A stretch of DNA of 64,000 nt from Bin5 sp965204705 (GTDB taxonomy: Bacteria; Chloroflexota; Anaerolineae; Caldilineales; Caldilineaceae). The DNA lies in the NCBI GenBank assembly GCA_965204705.1, contig OZ242006.1:2356001-2420000 (forward strand), written 5' to 3'. Below the pieces are notes generated by a model. The model was not told the origin of the DNA. It saw only the letters and a program-made list of their open reading frames with translations, and made no database searches. Positions 1 to 7,284 of this stretch are shown here, piece by piece; position 1 is the stretch's first letter; each line of letters begins with the position of its first letter. The position numbers were made by a program, and so were the translations under genes.

Positions 1-507
1 TTCGAAACGAGCCGCACACCTTGGGTCCTGGACCACGACAATCTTGTCATAATTCGCACCTTCTCTAAGTCCGCGGGAATCGCAGGCCTCAGACTGGGCT
101 ACGGCATCTTTCCCGAGTGGATGATGCCGGTCATCTGGAAGTTTAAACAGCCCTACAACGTCAATGTAGCCGCCACCGTCGCCGGCCTGGCCAGCCTGCG
201 CCATGCCGACGATATGCTTGCCATCGTCGACAAGATCAGGGTCGAACGCGATCGACTCCTCCGCGCTCTGGAGGAAGTGCCCTACCTGTCCCCATACCCC
301 TCCAGCGCCAACTTCATCCTCTGCCGCGTTGACAACTTCAATGTTGAGGGGAGTGGCGACGCCGCCGCCCTCAAGCTCGCGCTCGAACAGCGTGGCATCC
401 TCGTCCGCTATTACCAAAAGCCTGGCCTCGACAACTGCATTCGAATATCCGTAGGCCGCCCAGAGCAGACAGATCGTCTACTGGACGAGTTGCACCGGCT
501 CGCGTGA
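1..507 (+). CDS. hisC: Histidinol-phosphate aminotransferase, C-terminal part
   Basis: Partial gene: the reading frame is already open at base 1 and ends in TGA at 505-507, giving the last 168 residues. The visible part starts just before the PLP-lysine region (RTFSKSAGIAGLRLGYG), where the Lys of FSK is the expected Schiff-base residue and the Arg of GLRLGYG a phosphate contact. The end contains the class-I/II substrate Arg motif (CIRISVGRPEQ). The family transfers an amino group between histidinol phosphate and 2-oxoglutarate in histidine synthesis, in the cytoplasm. No other his gene is visible, so a broader aromatic or histidinol-phosphate aminotransferase is possible, but motif spacing is typical of HisC. 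Confidence 0.9.
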   Translation, partial: FETSRTPWVLDHDNLVIIRTFSKSAGIAGLRLGYGIFPEWMMPVIWKFKQPYNVNVAATVAGLASLRHADDMLAIVDKIRVERDRLLRALEEVPYLSPYPSSANFILCRVDNFNVEGSGDAAALKLALEQRGILVRYYQKPGLDNCIRISVGRPEQTDRLLDELHRLA

Positions 508-557
508 CCGGCCTCCTACCTCGCCACTCCAACCAAGGTCCAGCCCCCTCTCCCTCC

Positions 558-577
558 GCGACCCGTCACTGGGTCGC
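558..577. other. Short perfect inverted repeat downstream of hisC
   Basis: GCGACCC, a 6-base loop and GGGTCGC form a 7-bp hairpin 50 bases after the hisC stop. No T-run follows on either strand, so it is at best a weak terminator or part of the repeat-rich spacer. Confidence 0.3.
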
Positions 578-619
578 TCTGGCCCCAACTCTCTCTACAC
601 CGCGATTCAATCCGAGTGA

Positions 620-890
620 ATCCCCAAATGAGGGTGAACTTTCGTACTCCCCAGATAACGACGAAGCCAAAGCCAATTCACGTCCCCAAGCATCGCAACT
701 GCCGTCCCCTCTGACCACTGACCACTGACCACTGCAGTTCTGTGCGGGGGGATTCCCCCCGCAACGCCCCCCTTCGTATGCCCGACCGTCGTGGACAATT
801 GGAACCTTTGAGCCAGCGACCCGTGTTCAAACACCCCCGCCACCACTGTAGGGGCAGGCCTTGTGCCTGCCCTGTGCCCCCCATAAATGG
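620..890. repeat. Dispersed GC-rich hairpin repeat, copy 1
   Basis: This non-coding block resembles one at about 16594-16900. Shared features in the same order are: GGGTGAACTTTC (copy 1 from 632), an AAGCCA(A/G)AGCCA segment, tandem GACCACT units, CTGCAGTTC, a perfect hairpin TGCGGGGGG-ATT-CCCCCCGCA at 743-763, and a second perfect hairpin GGGCAGGC-CTTGT-GCCTGCCC at 852-872. It fills most of the hisC-regulator spacer (508-1043). The copies differ by substitutions and short insertions, and no transposase or terminal repeats are visible. It looks like a REP- or MITE-type intergenic element. Confidence 0.75.
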
Positions 891-1043
891 ACTGTACCAA
901 TTCACTCTCACTTGCCTTCCAACGACGCAATTCCATGATCGAAGCTACTGCCACTACGGAACATATAATGCTTTCCGCATCCGGTGTACCTTGGATTCCA
1001 ATAAACCTGGCGGACATTGATATCGTTCCCACAGAAGAAAGTG

Positions 1044-1718
1044 ATGGCGAGTGCTTTAATTCACTCCATGCCCAAGTTAGAGGAGAACTCGTTAACGGTA
1101 ATCGTCTTCGCCGAAGACCCGCTCAGCCGGCACGGCCTGTCAGCCGTTCTTGACTTGGACCCGGCTATTGTCACGGTTTTGGTAGAGTCTTCGACTCAAC
1201 TGACCCAGGACAAAGTTAGGAACGCAAATGTCTTGCTCTGGGATATGGGCTGGGACTTTCCAACTGCCGATTCCGCTGAGGTCTGGAATACGATCACCGA
1301 CCTGGTGGAGGATGGTCTGCCGGTCATCGCCATTCTACCCGACGGCGAGGTACCCGACACTGCCCGTCAGATGGGCGTAGCCGGGATCCTCCCACGCAGT
1401 GTCAAAGCGCGCCAGCTGCATGCTGCCCTCTACGCGGCGGCCGAGGGTCTGTCGGTTACAGACCCGACACTGACCAGTCCCTATTGGACCCCATCGACCC
1501 CTTCAATTGCATCCATGCCTGAACCGCCCACACCAAGAGAACGGGAAGTACTGTCCTTGCTGGCCGAAGGTCTGACGAATCGCGCCATTGGTGTGCGCCT
1601 GGGCATCAGCGAGAACACTGCCAAATTCCACGTACAGGCAGTCCTCTCCAAGTTAGGAGTCAGCAGCCGTACTGAAGCCGTCGTCCAGGCCACCAGGCTG
1701 GGGCTTCTCACCCTCTGA
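1044..1718 (+). CDS. LuxR-family response regulator with an atypical receiver domain
   Basis: About 224 residues: an N-terminal receiver-like domain and a C-terminal LuxR/GerE helix-turn-helix (TPREREVLSLLAEGLTNRAI ... ISENTAKFHVQAVLSKLGV), so a DNA-binding transcriptional regulator. In the receiver, acidic residues (FAED) and a WDM Asp sit near the expected acidic pocket and phosphorylation site. The usual Thr/Ser strand reads AILPDGE and the conserved Lys region reads LPRSVK, so phosphorylation is doubtful. No histidine kinase is adjacent. The start was chosen at ATG 1044; TTG 1017 and ATG 1068 are also in frame and none has a strong ribosome-binding site. The protease gene follows 206 bases downstream on the same strand and may be a target. 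Confidence 0.85.
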   Translation: MASALIHSMPKLEENSLTVIVFAEDPLSRHGLSAVLDLDPAIVTVLVESSTQLTQDKVRNANVLLWDMGWDFPTADSAEVWNTITDLVEDGLPVIAILPDGEVPDTARQMGVAGILPRSVKARQLHAALYAAAEGLSVTDPTLTSPYWTPSTPSIASMPEPPTPREREVLSLLAEGLTNRAIGVRLGISENTAKFHVQAVLSKLGVSSRTEAVVQATRLGLLTL

Positions 1719-1924
1719 CAAAAGATAGAGCGCCTACAAGCTTTGGTGCGCTTCCCCGCGTAAGCAAGCAGCGCAGTCCTCCTTTCTCCTACCCGAATTG
1801 ACGGGTTCCGCCTGCCACATCTGCGGATGTAATCAAGAACGCCCCGCACTATCATTGAAAGAGCAGCAACGTAAGATCCTACAGTAGTGTATTCCCCAAG
1901 AGAAAGTTTGGAATGGAGAAAAAA

Positions 1925-2824
1925 ATGTCTGACCAGTTCAAAGCATTGACGGAAGGAATGGCCGCTGTCGTCGAATCGGCCGCGCAGAGTGTTGTGCAGG
2001 TAAACGGCCGTCGCCGTTTTCCTGCAAGTGGGCTCGTCTGGTCCACAGACGGCGTGATCGTTACCGCAAATCATGTGGTTAGAACGGAAAACATACGCGT
2101 CGGCCTGCCCGGCGGCGAACAGGTGGAAGCGACCCTGATCGGCCGCGATCCCGGCACTGATCTTGCAGCGCTACGGGTCGAACGCGCCGCACTCACTGCC
2201 ATCACTTGGGCGCCAGAAGAAGAATTGCGTGTGGGCGCTATGGTATTCGCTCTTGGTCGGCCGGGAGTAGGCGTCCAGGCCTCTCTGGGTATACTCAGTG
2301 CCCTGGGAGGGGAATGGCAAGTCCACGGCGGAGGCAGAATCAGCCACTACGTGCGCGCCGACTTGGTCATGTACCCTGGCTTCTCCGGCGGTCCCATCAT
2401 CGACGCCGACGGGCGCGTCGTCGGCATGGCGACCTCGGCGCTGAGTCGTGACGGTGGCATTGCATTGACCCTTGCCACCGTGGCGCCGACGGTAGACGCC
2501 CTACTGAAACATGGCTCTGTCCGCCGGGGCTACCTCGGCGTAGGTGTTCAGACCGTTCAACTGCCTCCCAAGGTGAGCAAGGAGTTGGGACAGGAGACCG
2601 GAGTGCTCTTCAACTCCGTGGCGCCCGGCAGCCCTGCCGAACAGGGAGGCCTGGTGGTAGGTGATATACTCGTCAAACTTAACGGTGAACTGATCTTCAG
2701 CCCTGACGAACTTGCAGTCGCGCTCCGAAGCGATTTGACAGGCAAAGAAACAAGCCTGCAAATCATTCGCGGCGGCGAACTGCAAGAAGTGATGGTCGAG
2801 ATCGAAACTGGACAGGAGCGGTAA
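1925..2824 (+). CDS. HtrA/DegP-like trypsin-fold serine protease with PDZ domain, no signal peptide
   Basis: A 299-residue protein with the HtrA catalytic triad visible: His50 (TANHVV), Asp79 (GTDLAALRV) and Ser154 (GFSGGPI, where most relatives have GNSGGP). A single PDZ domain occupies about residues 205-295 (GYLGVGVQ ... GSPAEQGGLVVGDILVKLNG). HtrA proteases degrade or refold damaged proteins, usually outside the cytoplasmic membrane. This one starts directly with a soluble sequence, with no signal peptide or anchor, so it is probably cytoplasmic unless exported another way. ATG 1925 was chosen because GGAG lies 6 bases upstream; ATG 1913 would add four residues. Confidence 0.88.
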   Translation: MSDQFKALTEGMAAVVESAAQSVVQVNGRRRFPASGLVWSTDGVIVTANHVVRTENIRVGLPGGEQVEATLIGRDPGTDLAALRVERAALTAITWAPEEELRVGAMVFALGRPGVGVQASLGILSALGGEWQVHGGGRISHYVRADLVMYPGFSGGPIIDADGRVVGMATSALSRDGGIALTLATVAPTVDALLKHGSVRRGYLGVGVQTVQLPPKVSKELGQETGVLFNSVAPGSPAEQGGLVVGDILVKLNGELIFSPDELAVALRSDLTGKETSLQIIRGGELQEVMVEIETGQER

Positions 2825-2839
2825 CGGCAATGAAAGGCG

Positions 2840-3122
2840 AGAACGCAGGAGCAGCGCTCTTTCTCACGCAGTCTTGGTACCGCCAAGGCATTCGAATCAG
2901 TCGTCCGCGCAATTCCCAGTGGCGAAATCTATGGCATTCTTGGCCCGAACGGTGGTGTAATGACTTCAGTAGTCTGAGTGCTGACCTTGCTGCTGCTGTT
3001 TACCTGCGGGTCCGCCAAGGTAGCCGGTCATGACGTACACACGGAACCTGCGGCGTCAGACTGAATTTCTGCACAGTGCGCGAGGAAGATGGTCTCGATG
3101 ACAAGCAGGCGGGCTTCACCAT
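2840..3122 (+). pseudogene. Remnant of an ABC transporter ATP-binding subunit
   Basis: Two readable pieces in one frame, separated by an in-frame stop, then a third piece in a shifted frame, align by eye to the start of a DrrA/NodI-type ABC ATPase. Piece 1 (to 2974) contains AIPSGEIYGILGPNGG, the strand and P-loop start of Walker A, but the following GKTT is lost and TGA follows at 2975. Piece 2 (2978-3061) reads GSAKVAGHDVHTEPAA, matching the segment after Walker A, then stops at 3062. Piece 3 (about 3055-3122, another frame) reads VREEDGLDDK, matching the Q-loop area. Nothing after this is recognisable. It cannot encode a working ATPase. Confidence 0.72.
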
Positions 3123-3155
3123 AGTCCCCCCGCTTTTCTTGCAAACGGAAATTCT

Positions 3156-3707
3156 CTAATTTTCCCTCACAACTTGAAGAAGCGCGGCCTCCCCCAACGA
3201 AAGCGGCAGCCGCTGAACCTCCAATCCCGTCCGAAACTCGCTGCCCAACTCGTAGCCGCCGACCTCCATCGCCTCTGGGTTAAAGCGGTCTGCCTCTGCC
3301 CTGTACAGTAGCTGAAGAAAGTCAGGATAGGGGTAGGAGTAGCCCGCCGGCATTGGCGAGTGGATGTGACAGTGGAACATGCCAATCAGGACCGGCGCGC
3401 CTCGAACGCTCCAACCTGTCTCCTCCAACAACTCCCTCGCCAATGCCTCCGGAAACTCCTCTCCTTCATCCACACGCCCACCGGGGAGAATGTGCTCGCT
3501 GACCGGGTCCCGAACAACTAAAATCAGCGAGCCGCGTGTCAGCAGTGCCCTGACGGAAGTCACTAAGCCTTCCGGAGGTAAGTCCGATCCTGTCAGCAAG
3601 TACGTAGCCCGAGTCTGCAGGAGTTCAATGCCGCCTCCCAGCCAGTCCTGCCGTTCCTCAACAAAAGGAGACCTTCCGTGCAGGAAGGCCTTCAAACTCT
3701 CATCCAT
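3156..3707 (-). CDS. Nudix hydrolase
   Basis: A 183-residue protein with a complete Nudix box at about residues 76-98 (GGRVDEGEEFPEALARELLE then ETGW), matching GX5EX7REUXEEXGU, which binds metal and hydrolyses nucleoside diphosphates linked to another group. The surrounding alpha/beta/alpha fold is present (LILVVRDPVSEHILPGG before it). Substrate cannot be told. It lies 31 bases after the exonuclease gene on the same strand and is probably cotranscribed, which would pair nucleotide-pool cleaning with nucleic-acid trimming. Nothing unusual in length or motif. Confidence 0.88.
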   Translation of the reverse strand: MDESLKAFLHGRSPFVEERQDWLGGGIELLQTRATYLLTGSDLPPEGLVTSVRALLTRGSLILVVRDPVSEHILPGGRVDEGEEFPEALARELLEETGWSVRGAPVLIGMFHCHIHSPMPAGYSYPYPDFLQLLYRAEADRFNPEAMEVGGYELGSEFRTGLEVQRLPLSLGEAALLQVVREN

Positions 3708-3738
3708 TTTAGAGCTGCCCCGGGAAATTTTTTGGCAC

Positions 3739-4302
3739 TCAAGGAGTATCGGTGAGGCCCGCCATGTGCCGAAATATCGCGCACGTCAGCTTGGCATCGC
3801 CGACGGCTCGATGGCTGTTCGGCAGCGCAATGCCGCACTGCCGGCCGGCATTCTTAAGACTTTGCCATTTTGCGTTTCTGATACCCAGGCGCTCACCGTA
3901 GTACCGGGCGTACAGTTTCATCACGCAGAAAGCGTTCCCTCCATATTCCTCCCAAGGCAGTCCATGCTGCCGGTGCGACTGCCTCATCATGCGCAGATCA
4001 AAATCTGCGTTAAAGATGCCGACCCGACGACCATTGAACAGCTGCCGGACATCTGGCCAGACCTCTGCCCAGGTAGGGGCATCTTTGACCATCTCGTTCG
4101 AGATGCCATGTAAAGCAATGACGTCGGCAGGAATGCGCCGTCGAGGCTGCACCAAACTCTCAAGAACCGTATTGCCTTCCACGTCAACAACACCGATTTC
4201 AACAATCTCCGCGTTATTGCTGAGACCAGTAGTTTCAGTGTCGAAGAAAAGGGGGCCGTCCTGAAGTAGGGCACGCGCGCGCGCTGTCGCATTCTGGGTC
4301 AT
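3739..4302 (-). CDS. 3'-5' exonuclease of the DnaQ/epsilon (DEDDh) family
   Basis: A 187-residue stand-alone exonuclease domain. All three Exo motifs are visible: FFDTETTG (Asp21, Glu23), FNADFD (Asp102) and HRAVGDAK (His164, Asp169), the DEDDh set that coordinates two metals. Members remove 3' nucleotides from DNA or RNA, either as polymerase proofreading subunits or as free nucleases. There is no polymerase or helicase fusion and no polymerase-binding tail, so its role could be DNA repair, proofreading or RNA turnover. It is the first gene of a probable pair with the downstream Nudix gene. Confidence 0.88.
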   Translation of the reverse strand: MTQNATARARALLQDGPLFFDTETTGLSNNAEIVEIGVVDVEGNTVLESLVQPRRRIPADVIALHGISNEMVKDAPTWAEVWPDVRQLFNGRRVGIFNADFDLRMMRQSHRQHGLPWEEYGGNAFCVMKLYARYYGERLGIRNAKWQSLKNAGRQCGIALPNSHRAVGDAKLTCAIFRHMAGLTDTP

Positions 4303-4483
4303 CGTAGGTCATGCTCGTCGCGTGGGATGGAAATCACCAGGGCAAAGAGAGATGTGGCAAGAAGACCTATCAGGGTTCTCGAACACATTCACTCATATGG
4401 TCGGGAATGTGAGAGTCGGTAATTCCCGGTATTTGCAGTTGACGTTCCTACCTCATTAAGACATGGCAATGAGGTCTATAGCG

Positions 4484-5479
4484 CTATGACGGCAAGGCCA
4501 CCGGCTCGGCCCGCCTGGACGACTCATAGGCCGCCAGCGCAACTTCGAGAGCCCGCTGCCCGTCCTCACCGCTTACTGAAGGTTCGCGGTCCTCGCGGAT
4601 CATCTCCACGAAATCTGCAACCAGTCCCTCATCGCCGCTGCTGCCCCAGTTCACCCAGGAGGTCTTGCCCTCATCCTCAGAACTGACCTGCAAATTCTGC
4701 TCGAATGCGTCTACACTGATCAACCCATTCTCCCCAAGGACATCCAGCTTCACGTCCCCCCAGGTAGGGTAGCTCTCCGGCCGCGACCAGCTCGTGTCCA
4801 GTGTGCCGAAGACGCCATTCGCAAGTTGAAAACTCAGCAGACCCACGTCGTCGATACCAAGACCAGGATGCAACAGTTCGTCGCCGACCTCGGCGTATAC
4901 CTCTTCCACCTCCGTGTCCCAGAACCACCGCAGCAGGTCGACAACATGCACAGTGTGATCCATCACTGCGCCGCCGCCAGCCAGTTTGTGATTGACAAAC
5001 CAACGGCCGGGCATCGAGCCATGGTTGGTGCTCTTGACGCTGTAGATTTCACCCAGTACGCCCGCGTCCAGCTGCTGCTTCAACTCCATCACTGGCGGGG
5101 CGAAGCGCATTGGAAAAGCGATCTGCAGTTTCGTGCCTGCCTCACGACAGCCATCAATCATCGCCTGGCCGTCGTCGAGCGTCGTGGCTATGGGCTTTTC
5201 ACACAGAATACCTTGAACACGACCGGCAGACTGCAGAACCAAGGGCGCATGCAGGGCATTTTCTGAACAGATGATCGCACCGTCCAGTTCCTGATCCAGG
5301 AGGCCATCTACCCGTCTGAAATAGGGCACGTTGTACTGGGCAGCAAGTCGGCCCCCCCGATCGTAGTCATCGTCGTAGATACCTGCAATCGCCACACCCT
5401 CCATTTGAGATAGGAAGTGGATGTAGCTGACAGCGTGCATATGGGCAAAACTGAACATACCGATTCGAATGTCAGACAT
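4484..5479 (-). CDS. Gfo/Idh/MocA-family oxidoreductase
   Basis: A 331-residue NAD(P)-dependent dehydrogenase of the glucose-fructose oxidoreductase/inositol dehydrogenase family. The N-terminal Rossmann domain starts at once (IRIGMFSFAHMHAVSYIHFL, a variant of the usual GXGXXG loop, with AHMHA instead), followed by the family CEKPIATT Glu-Lys-Pro motif and the C-terminal alpha/beta domain with GGGAVMDHTVHVVDLLRW, which carries the catalytic-site His and Asp. Such enzymes oxidise sugars, inositols or derivatives. A ribosome-binding GAGGGGA precedes ATG 5479. It is one of three family members in 4 kb. Confidence 0.88.
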   Translation of the reverse strand: MSDIRIGMFSFAHMHAVSYIHFLSQMEGVAIAGIYDDDYDRGGRLAAQYNVPYFRRVDGLLDQELDGAIICSENALHAPLVLQSAGRVQGILCEKPIATTLDDGQAMIDGCREAGTKLQIAFPMRFAPPVMELKQQLDAGVLGEIYSVKSTNHGSMPGRWFVNHKLAGGGAVMDHTVHVVDLLRWFWDTEVEEVYAEVGDELLHPGLGIDDVGLLSFQLANGVFGTLDTSWSRPESYPTWGDVKLDVLGENGLISVDAFEQNLQVSSEDEGKTSWVNWGSSGDEGLVADFVEMIREDREPSVSGEDGQRALEVALAAYESSRRAEPVALPS

Positions 5480-5612
5480 CGATTGTAGTTCCCCTCACTC
5501 TGGCTGGAACTCTTTTCTTACGTCAATAAATCCGTAACCAAATCGACTCGCGGTCTGGACGCACCACCCAAGGCCGCCGAGACCTGCGGCCTGGACTAGT
5601 CTCCAAACAGTC

Positions 5613-6626
5613 CTACCCAATAGTAACTGCCTTGCCTGTCTCCAGGCTCTCGATTGCCGCCCGTGAGATCTTCACCGCCATCATCCCGTCAAATGGTGTC
5701 ACCAGAAAAGGCTCGTTCGCCTCGGCACAACGTACAAAGTGGGCAAGCTCAGCGTAATAGGGGTCGTGCTGGGGTGCCGTCGGAGAGCTGCTTGACGACG
5801 CCAGGCTCCCGTCCTCCTGCGCCAGGGCGACTTCCACCGGCGGCTGCGCCCGCGAGTCCCATTCGATTATGCCGCCCGTACCCGCGATTTCGATTCGGGT
5901 AGAGGAGCGGCCCCGAGGGTAGGACCAGCTGCCCTCAATGTGCCCGACTGCGCCATTTGAAAAGCGCAAGGTTAGCAGAGCGTGGTCCTTCGGCTCCTTG
6001 CCGGCAAACATCATTCCCCGTGCGAAGACGCGCTCTATTTCCCCGAAACACCAGCGCTGATAGTCGATGTCGTGAATACAGAGGTCGAGCAGGACGCCGC
6101 CGCTCTGTGCGAAGTCGGCATAGTAGCTGGTAATCGTCAGACCCTTGCGCCAACCCGAACCGGAGTCAGGGAAACTGCCGCTCCGCACCGTCCGGATCAC
6201 CCCCGGCGCGCCGATGGCCCCGCTTTCCAGCACCTCCTTGGCCTTGGCAAATTGCGGAAAGAAACGCACAACCATCGCGACAAACAGGGGAGTACCCGTT
6301 CGTTCGGCCGCCTCAACGATCTTCTCACAATCTGCTACGCTGTTGGCCAGGGGCTTCTCGCAAACGGTCGGCAGCCCAGCCTCCAACGCCGCCACCACCG
6401 GCCCGACGTGTGCCGTGCCCGGCGTACACACGTCCACGTAGTCCACTGCATGGAACAGCTCGTTCATGCTGCTGAACACCTTGCCGCCTGACCGTTGAAC
6501 CGCGCGCTGGGCAGCATCCTCGATAATGTCGTAGAAACCGGCCAGTTCAACACCCGGCATCCTGTTCCAGCGGTCGGCGTGTGTTCTGGAAATTCCCCCT
6601 GCTCCGACGATCCCAACTCGTCGCAT
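5613..6626 (-). CDS. Gfo/Idh/MocA-family oxidoreductase
   Basis: A 337-residue dehydrogenase with a standard Rossmann start (VGIVGAGGISRTHADRW), the CEKPLANS cofactor/substrate Lys motif, and a C-terminal domain containing GGVLLDLCIHDIDYQRW with the conserved Asp/His pair. Substrate is likely a sugar or cyclitol, unknown in detail. ATG 6626 has a strong GGGGGAG ribosome-binding site 7 bases upstream. The neighbouring oxidoreductase lies 133 bases downstream on the same strand, suggesting one catabolic operon interrupted upstream by the HicAB pair. Confidence 0.9.
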   Translation of the reverse strand: MRRVGIVGAGGISRTHADRWNRMPGVELAGFYDIIEDAAQRAVQRSGGKVFSSMNELFHAVDYVDVCTPGTAHVGPVVAALEAGLPTVCEKPLANSVADCEKIVEAAERTGTPLFVAMVVRFFPQFAKAKEVLESGAIGAPGVIRTVRSGSFPDSGSGWRKGLTITSYYADFAQSGGVLLDLCIHDIDYQRWCFGEIERVFARGMMFAGKEPKDHALLTLRFSNGAVGHIEGSWSYPRGRSSTRIEIAGTGGIIEWDSRAQPPVEVALAQEDGSLASSSSSPTAPQHDPYYAELAHFVRCAEANEPFLVTPFDGMMAVKISRAAIESLETGKAVTIG

Positions 6627-6725
6627 TTAGTTCTCCCCCTGATTCGGCCTACAGGTCTTGATGATTAGGTTCCTGGAGCTACGCTAAATGTGTATTGAAG
6701 CCTTTTGCCATTCTTGTTCCAGATT

Positions 6726-6965
6726 TCAGACGATTTCTAGCATCTTGTTGGCGTAATCTTTACCAGCAGTCGGTCGAGGCAGAGGCGTTCCATCTTCTAA
6801 GTAGGTCTCAATAGTATCTTCCACAATGCGACAAAGCTCCATGAACACCATCTCCTCGTGACTGCCGTGGCAGCCACCGTAGAAGAGCCCGGGGCAACTT
6901 CCAACATAGCAATTGTCTTCTTCAGACCATTCAACTATTTTCACATAGCGCGCGCTAATCTTCAC
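6726..6965 (-). CDS. hicB: HicB-family antitoxin
   Basis: A 79-residue protein with the degraded RNase-H-like HicB fold (MKISARYVKIVEWSEEDNCY ... GSCPGLFYGGCHGSHEEM). It is the immunity partner of the HicA mRNA interferase upstream. The start ATG overlaps the hicA stop by 4 bases, so the two are translationally coupled. The protein ends soon after the fold and no separate C-terminal DNA-binding helix-turn-helix or ribbon-helix-helix is evident, so autoregulation may need another contact. HicA-first order is common. Confidence 0.82.
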   Translation of the reverse strand: MKISARYVKIVEWSEEDNCYVGSCPGLFYGGCHGSHEEMVFMELCRIVEDTIETYLEDGTPLPRPTAGKDYANKMLEIV

Positions 6966-7159
6966 CCTTTTGCCTCCTCAACTGCATTCTTGACCACATT
7001 CTCCTGATAGCTTTTTGCATCAGCGCCTAGTCGACCGGATAGAACCACAAGCCTGTTTACATTTGGATGCTTGAATTTCCTGTGGCTCCCCTTTCCGCCT
7101 CGTCTCTCAAATCCAGCCCTCTCCAAATCTCGAATCAGTTCTCTAATCTTTCGCGGCAT
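6962..7159 (-). CDS. hicA: HicA-family mRNA interferase toxin
   Basis: A 65-residue double-stranded-RNA-binding-fold toxin. The start (MPRKIRELIRDLERAGFERR) and the catalytic-His loop (GGKGSHRKFKHP) are typical of HicA, which cleaves translated mRNA until bound by HicB. It precedes hicB with a 4-base overlap. No strong ribosome-binding site precedes ATG 7159. The pair sits between carbohydrate oxidoreductase genes with no mobile-element gene in sight, which is usual for chromosomal HicAB modules. Confidence 0.85.
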   Translation of the reverse strand: MPRKIRELIRDLERAGFERRGGKGSHRKFKHPNVNRLVVLSGRLGADAKSYQENVVKNAVEEAKG

Positions 7160-7284
7160 AGTAATAGGCTAGTCGGAATCACAAATGCGCAGAACATTAT
7201 GAATTATGTTTCGGCATTCCGTCGTCCCTGCTTCAATTCCATTAGCATGGCTGAGAGGCTCAAAACCGACTCGATATTCTCAAT

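Noticed and set aside
1855..1885. Promoter-like TTGAAA and TACAGT before the HtrA gene
   Set aside because: The spacer is 19 bases, which is long, and TACAGT is a weak -10; evidence is too thin to report as a feature.
2830..3033. Plus-strand open frame of 67 codons
   Set aside because: The frame covering the same bases that matches ABC ATPases is different, so this is a by-product of the pseudogene.
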